Below, piece by piece: positions 6,799-9,615 of a DNA stretch of 9,615 nucleotides. Below the pieces are notes generated by a model. It made no database searches. It was not told the DNA's origin and saw nothing but the letters and a program-made list of their open reading frames with translations. The translations under genes were made by a program, and so were the position numbers. The stretch's first letter is position 1, and every line of letters starts with the position of its first letter. The stretch lies in the NCBI GenBank assembly GCA_031259345.1, contig JAIRLQ010000282.1:1-9615 (forward strand). Direction: 5' to 3'. Source of the stretch: Treponema sp. Lineage in GTDB: Bacteria > Spirochaetota > Spirochaetia > Treponematales > Breznakiellaceae.

Positions 6799-8130
6799 AT
6801 GGCATTAAAAGGACTTGATATATTTAAGCTTACCCCAAAGACCAACTGTAAAGAATGCGGTAACCCCACCTGTATGGCGTTTGCCATGAAAGTAGCCCAG
6901 GGTTCCGTTACTTTGGACAAGTGTCCCCACATGAGCCCCGAAGCCCTGGCCCAGCTTGGCGAAGCCACCGCTCCGCCCATGAAGGCCCTTACCATCGGCG
7001 CGGGCGACAAGGCATACAACCTGGGCGGCGAGACGGTGCTCTTTAGGCACGACAAGACTTTTGTTTCAAAACCCCTTGTCGCCGTAACGGTTTGCCCTTC
7101 CTCTGCCGACGCCCGCATTGACGAACTTAAAAAGGTCGACTATGAACGCATAAGCGAGCGTATGTATGTTGAGCTTATCAATGTGGAATACTCAGGCGAT
7201 AAGGCCGCATTCCTGGAAACTGTAAAGAAAGCCCAGGGAGCGGGCCGCACCCTTATCCTTGAGGTAAAGGATGTAGAAGCCGCCAGGTCTGCCCTTGAAA
7301 TCTGCAAAGCCGAAAAGCCGGTGCTGAACGGCGCAAACGAATCGAACTACAAAGAGATGAACGCCCTGGCTGTTGAAGCCGGCGTTGTCCTGGGTGTAAG
7401 CGGGGCAAACCTTGACGCAATGTACGACACTATAAAAGCCCTGGAAGCTTTGGGAAACAAAAACCTGATAATTGATGTAAGTGCCTCTACGGTAAAAGAA
7501 ACATTTGCCAATGCCGTACGGTTAAGGCGGGCAGCCCTGAAAGACGCCGATCGAAGCGCGGGTTATCCCTCAATTGTGAATATTGCAAAACTTGCCCCGG
7601 AAAACAGCGCCATGCAGACCGCCCTTGCGGCCTTATTCATCATGAAGTACGGCTCTGTCATTATTATGGGAGGCATGAGCTACGCCCAGGCATTACCCCT
7701 TTACGGTCTCCGCCAAAATATCTATACGGACCCGCAAAAGCCAATGAAGGTGGAGCCGGGCATTTATCCCATCAACGGAGCGGGGGAAAACGACATTTGC
7801 GCCACCACCGTGGACTTTGCGTTAACTTACTTTATTGTCGCAGGTGAGCTGGAAAGGTCGGGCATGCCGGTGAACCTGCTTATTTCCGATGCCGGGGGTT
7901 ACTCGGTACTGACCGCCTGGGCCGCGGGAAAGCTTTCCGCCTCTTCTATCGCAAAGTTTGTTAAAGAGAACAATGTGGAAGAGAAGATAAAAAACAGGGC
8001 GCTTATTATCCCGGGCAAAGTGGCGGTCTTAAAAGGCGAAATGGAAGAAAGCCTTCCGGGCTGGAAAATCATAGTCGCCCCGGGCGAAGCTGTCGGCCTG
8101 ATAAAATTCCTGAAAGAGCTTAAGGTTTAA
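6799..8130 (+). CDS. acsC: Corrinoid iron-sulfur protein large subunit
   Basis: The 443-residue large subunit carries a low-potential [4Fe-4S] cluster for reductive activation of the cobalt, a TIM-barrel domain, and a C-terminal cobalamin-binding domain. The cluster ligands C17, C20, C25 and C42 (NCKECGNPTC, then DKCPHM) occupy exactly the positions I recall for Moorella AcsC. The barrel extends over roughly residues 60-320. The last ~120 residues (NLLISDAGGYSVLTAWAAGK onward, ending VAPGEAVGLIKFLKEL) form the B12-binding domain. It accepts the methyl group from methyl-tetrahydrofolate through AcsE and delivers it to AcsB. AGGAAGG (6784-6790) precedes the ATG. The gap after acsD is 15 nt, so co-translation is likely. 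No corrinoid-activating ferredoxin-ATPase (AcsV/RACo type) is encoded nearby in this window. Confidence 0.96.
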   Translation: MALKGLDIFKLTPKTNCKECGNPTCMAFAMKVAQGSVTLDKCPHMSPEALAQLGEATAPPMKALTIGAGDKAYNLGGETVLFRHDKTFVSKPLVAVTVCPSSADARIDELKKVDYERISERMYVELINVEYSGDKAAFLETVKKAQGAGRTLILEVKDVEAARSALEICKAEKPVLNGANESNYKEMNALAVEAGVVLGVSGANLDAMYDTIKALEALGNKNLIIDVSASTVKETFANAVRLRRAALKDADRSAGYPSIVNIAKLAPENSAMQTALAALFIMKYGSVIIMGGMSYAQALPLYGLRQNIYTDPQKPMKVEPGIYPINGAGENDICATTVDFALTYFIVAGELERSGMPVNLLISDAGGYSVLTAWAAGKLSASSIAKFVKENNVEEKIKNRALIIPGKVAVLKGEMEESLPGWKIIVAPGEAVGLIKFLKELKV

Positions 8131-8159
8131 GGTTTATTATTTATTTATGGAGGAAATAA

Positions 8160-8945
8160 ATGGGAAAGTTTATTATTGTTGGTGAGCGGATTCACTGTAT
8201 TTCGCCGGTTATCAGGGCGGCCATGGAACAAATGGATCCTGAGCCCATTATCAAGCGCGCAAAGGATCAGCTTGCCGCGGGCGCCGATTACCTCGACGTG
8301 AATATAGGCCCGGCCGAAAAGAACGGCGAGGAACTTATGAAGTGGGCGGTAAAGATCATTCAGGAAAGCTGTGATAATGTGGCCCTTTGCCTGGATACGG
8401 CAAACAAAAAAGCGATAGAAGCGGGCATTTCGGTGTATAACCGCGCCAAGGGCAAGCCTATCGTCAACAGCGCCGACGCGGGGGACCGTATCGGCAATAT
8501 CGATCTTGCCGCGGCTAACAATGCCATTGTCATCACCCTGTGTTCCAAGGATGGCGTCCCGGCGAACAATGACGAACGCATGGCGTACTGCCAGGAAATG
8601 CTGGAGCGGGGGCTTGGTCTGGGTATGGACTCTGACGACATGTGGTTTGACCCCCTTACCCTGGTCATTAAAGGCATGCAGGAAAAACAGCCGGAGTACC
8701 TGGAGTTTATCCGCTCTCTTAAAGACATGGGGCTTAATTCAATCGCGGGTCTTTCCAATGCCAGTAACGGTATGCCCAAAGAAATCCGCCCTATCGTGGA
8801 TTCGGTGCTTCTCTCTATGGCGATTGAGTGCGGCCTTTCCAGCGCCATCCTGAACCCTTGCGATAAAAACCTGATGAACACTGTCAAAACCGCGGAGGTT
8901 ATCCTTAACCGGAATTTGTACGCCGACTCGTATTTGGAATTGTAA
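8160..8945 (+). CDS. acsE: Methyltetrahydrofolate:corrinoid/iron-sulfur protein methyltransferase
   Basis: The 261-residue enzyme moves the N5-methyl group of methyl-tetrahydrofolate to the cob(I)amide of AcsC/AcsD, joining the methyl and carbonyl branches of the pathway. It is a cytosolic pterin-binding TIM barrel with a length almost equal to Moorella AcsE (about 262). Conserved residues are visible: the LDVN motif near residue 45, D79 (LCLDTANKKAIEAG), N103 (IVNSAD), D164 (WFDPL) and N200 (GLSNAS), the last matching the asparagine that hydrogen-bonds the pterin N5. The C-terminus LNPCDKNLMNTVKTAEVILN is family-typical. GGAGG (8149-8153) lies 6 nt before the ATG, and the gap after acsC is 29 nt. 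It is the last gene of the cluster and is followed by a GC-rich hairpin. The MtgA-like gene at the opposite end is a paralogue. Confidence 0.95.
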   Translation: MGKFIIVGERIHCISPVIRAAMEQMDPEPIIKRAKDQLAAGADYLDVNIGPAEKNGEELMKWAVKIIQESCDNVALCLDTANKKAIEAGISVYNRAKGKPIVNSADAGDRIGNIDLAAANNAIVITLCSKDGVPANNDERMAYCQEMLERGLGLGMDSDDMWFDPLTLVIKGMQEKQPEYLEFIRSLKDMGLNSIAGLSNASNGMPKEIRPIVDSVLLSMAIECGLSSAILNPCDKNLMNTVKTAEVILNRNLYADSYLEL

Positions 8946-8951
8946 AACGCT

Positions 8952-8971
8952 GGGCGGGGGCGGCCCCGCCC
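8952..8971. terminator. GC-rich hairpin between acsE and the convergent HD gene, likely terminator
   Basis: GGGCGGGG (8952-8959) pairs perfectly with CCCCGCCC (8964-8971) around the loop GCGG, 6 nt after the acsE stop codon. No T run follows on the plus strand (GATAAAG). Read on the minus strand it is followed by AGCGTTTTAC, a weak T stretch. Its place between converging genes suits a bidirectional stop or an mRNA 3'-end-protecting stem. Confidence 0.5.
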
Positions 8972-9032
8972 GATAAAGCGCGCGCCCCGGCGTCCTGTTT
9001 GTATTAGCGGGGGAAATGTACTTACATTGCAG

Positions 9033-9615
9033 TTACAGATAGCGCAGCCGGGCAGCTTTGGAAGTATCGTTCTCTACCTGGGTGTACAATTCGATGTAAG
9101 GATTGGCCGGGCTTGCGGCAATTTTACCCATAAGCACTTCTTCAACCTGAAAAAGCCCCACCTGGCCGGACATAAGGATCTCTATGCGGATAGGCTTTTC
9201 TTTTCCTTCAAGGATCCTGGCTTCTTCGATGGCATTTGCCGAAAACTGATGGATAGTCCCCTGTTTGGGCGCGTAGTTCAGCGCAATGGGGATGCGGGCG
9301 CGGCCTTTTTTCATGTCGCAGCCGTCGGCAACTTGTACCACCCCGGCTTCCAAAGAATAGACCGGCCGGGTTCCCATGTGCCCGGATATGCCTTCCAGGG
9401 CCAGGGAGCGTACCGCGGTGTGCTTTTGGATATTGTCCGGGTACACCTTTGCCAGTAGCCTTTCGATGATGGGGAAGGCGATATAGGCGCTGTGGAATTC
9501 GTGTTCATGCCGCCCTATGCTCATTCCCAGGTCGTGGAGCATGGCCGCAAAAAATACCGCGGTAAGGCTGTCTTCAAAATCGCCGTACTTTTCCCGCTCC
9601 AGGCTTGTTTGTATG
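9033..9615 (-). CDS. HD-domain phosphohydrolase family protein, partial (5' end outside window)
   Basis: The reading frame enters at the right edge and ends at a TAA (9035-9033), giving about 193 visible residues. An internal ATG at 9542-9540 would cut into the HD motif region and is not the true start, since the frame stays open and family-like upstream (FEDSLTAVFFAAMLHDLGMS). The HD pair is in AAMLHDLG (9536-9531). Further histidines lie in GRHEHEFHSAY, and a later aspartate in QVADGCDMKKGRARIPI fits the final metal ligand of the HD fold. The first histidine of the H...HD...D pattern is outside the window. HD proteins are metal-dependent phosphohydrolases acting on nucleotides or cyclic nucleotides; the substrate here cannot be told. 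The C-terminal third (IRIEILMSGQVGLFQVEEVL onward) looks like an additional conserved domain. It converges on acsE and need not be functionally linked to it. Confidence 0.8.
   Translation of the reverse strand, partial: IQTSLEREKYGDFEDSLTAVFFAAMLHDLGMSIGRHEHEFHSAYIAFPIIERLLAKVYPDNIQKHTAVRSLALEGISGHMGTRPVYSLEAGVVQVADGCDMKKGRARIPIALNYAPKQGTIHQFSANAIEEARILEGKEKPIRIEILMSGQVGLFQVEEVLMGKIAASPANPYIELYTQVENDTSKAARLRYL

Noticed and set aside
9015..9028. AATGTA-CT-TACATT dyad just beyond the HD gene stop
   Set aside because: Short, at the 3' end of both converging genes, with no promoter nearby for it to control.
9027..9458. Plus-strand open frame (143 codons) opposite the HD-domain gene
   Set aside because: The minus-strand frame has clear HD-domain motifs and reads through to the window edge; the plus frame has none.
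1..9615. tRNA, rRNA, CRISPR, insertion sequence or prophage features
   Set aside because: No repeat arrays, terminal inverted repeats, transposase motifs or RNA gene signatures were seen on either strand.

Overview
The window carries the carbonyl (Western) branch of the Wood-Ljungdahl acetyl-CoA pathway as one compact plus-strand cluster: cooS (CO dehydrogenase), cooC (nickel-insertion ATPase), acsB (acetyl-CoA synthase), acsD and acsC (small and large subunits of the corrinoid iron-sulfur protein) and acsE (methyltetrahydrofolate:corrinoid methyltransferase). All six genes are full length and all expected metal-cluster ligands are present. A partial methyltransferase gene of the MtgA-like type is transcribed divergently from the left end. 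A partial HD-domain phosphohydrolase gene converges from the right end.

The organism is an anaerobic bacterium that fixes or oxidises C1 units through CODH/ACS, most likely an acetogen. The ACS has the bacterial N-terminal CODH-docking region (716 residues), which argues against an archaeon. Base composition is moderate and the order cooS-cooC-acsB-acsD-acsC-acsE differs from the classic Moorella order. I suspect an acetogenic spirochaete such as a termite-gut Treponema, but this is recollection of gene order and general flavour, not proof.

Layout: 1-677 (minus) MtgA-like methyltransferase, 3' end outside the window; 678-848 divergent control region with a TATAAT box and a perfect 8-bp dyad in front of cooS; 849-5694 cooS-cooC-acsB, tightly packed with a 1-nt gap and then a 24-nt gap; 5695-5841 a 147-nt spacer with two hairpins, the second shaped like an intrinsic terminator; 5842-8945 acsD-acsC-acsE; 8946-9032 spacer with a GC-rich hairpin; 9033-9615 (minus) HD-domain protein, 5' end outside the window.

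How the genes work together: AcsE moves the methyl group of methyl-tetrahydrofolate to the cobalamin of AcsC/AcsD. CooS reduces CO2 to CO. AcsB joins the methyl group, CO and CoA into acetyl-CoA. CooC loads nickel into CooS and perhaps AcsB. The left-hand methyltransferase could exchange methyl groups between tetrahydrofolate and another corrinoid protein, linking demethylation to the same pool.

The core content is a known system. The points most worth a second look are the terminator-like structure splitting the CODH/ACS half from the corrinoid-protein half, the dyad at the cooS promoter, and unusual residues in ACS and CODH.
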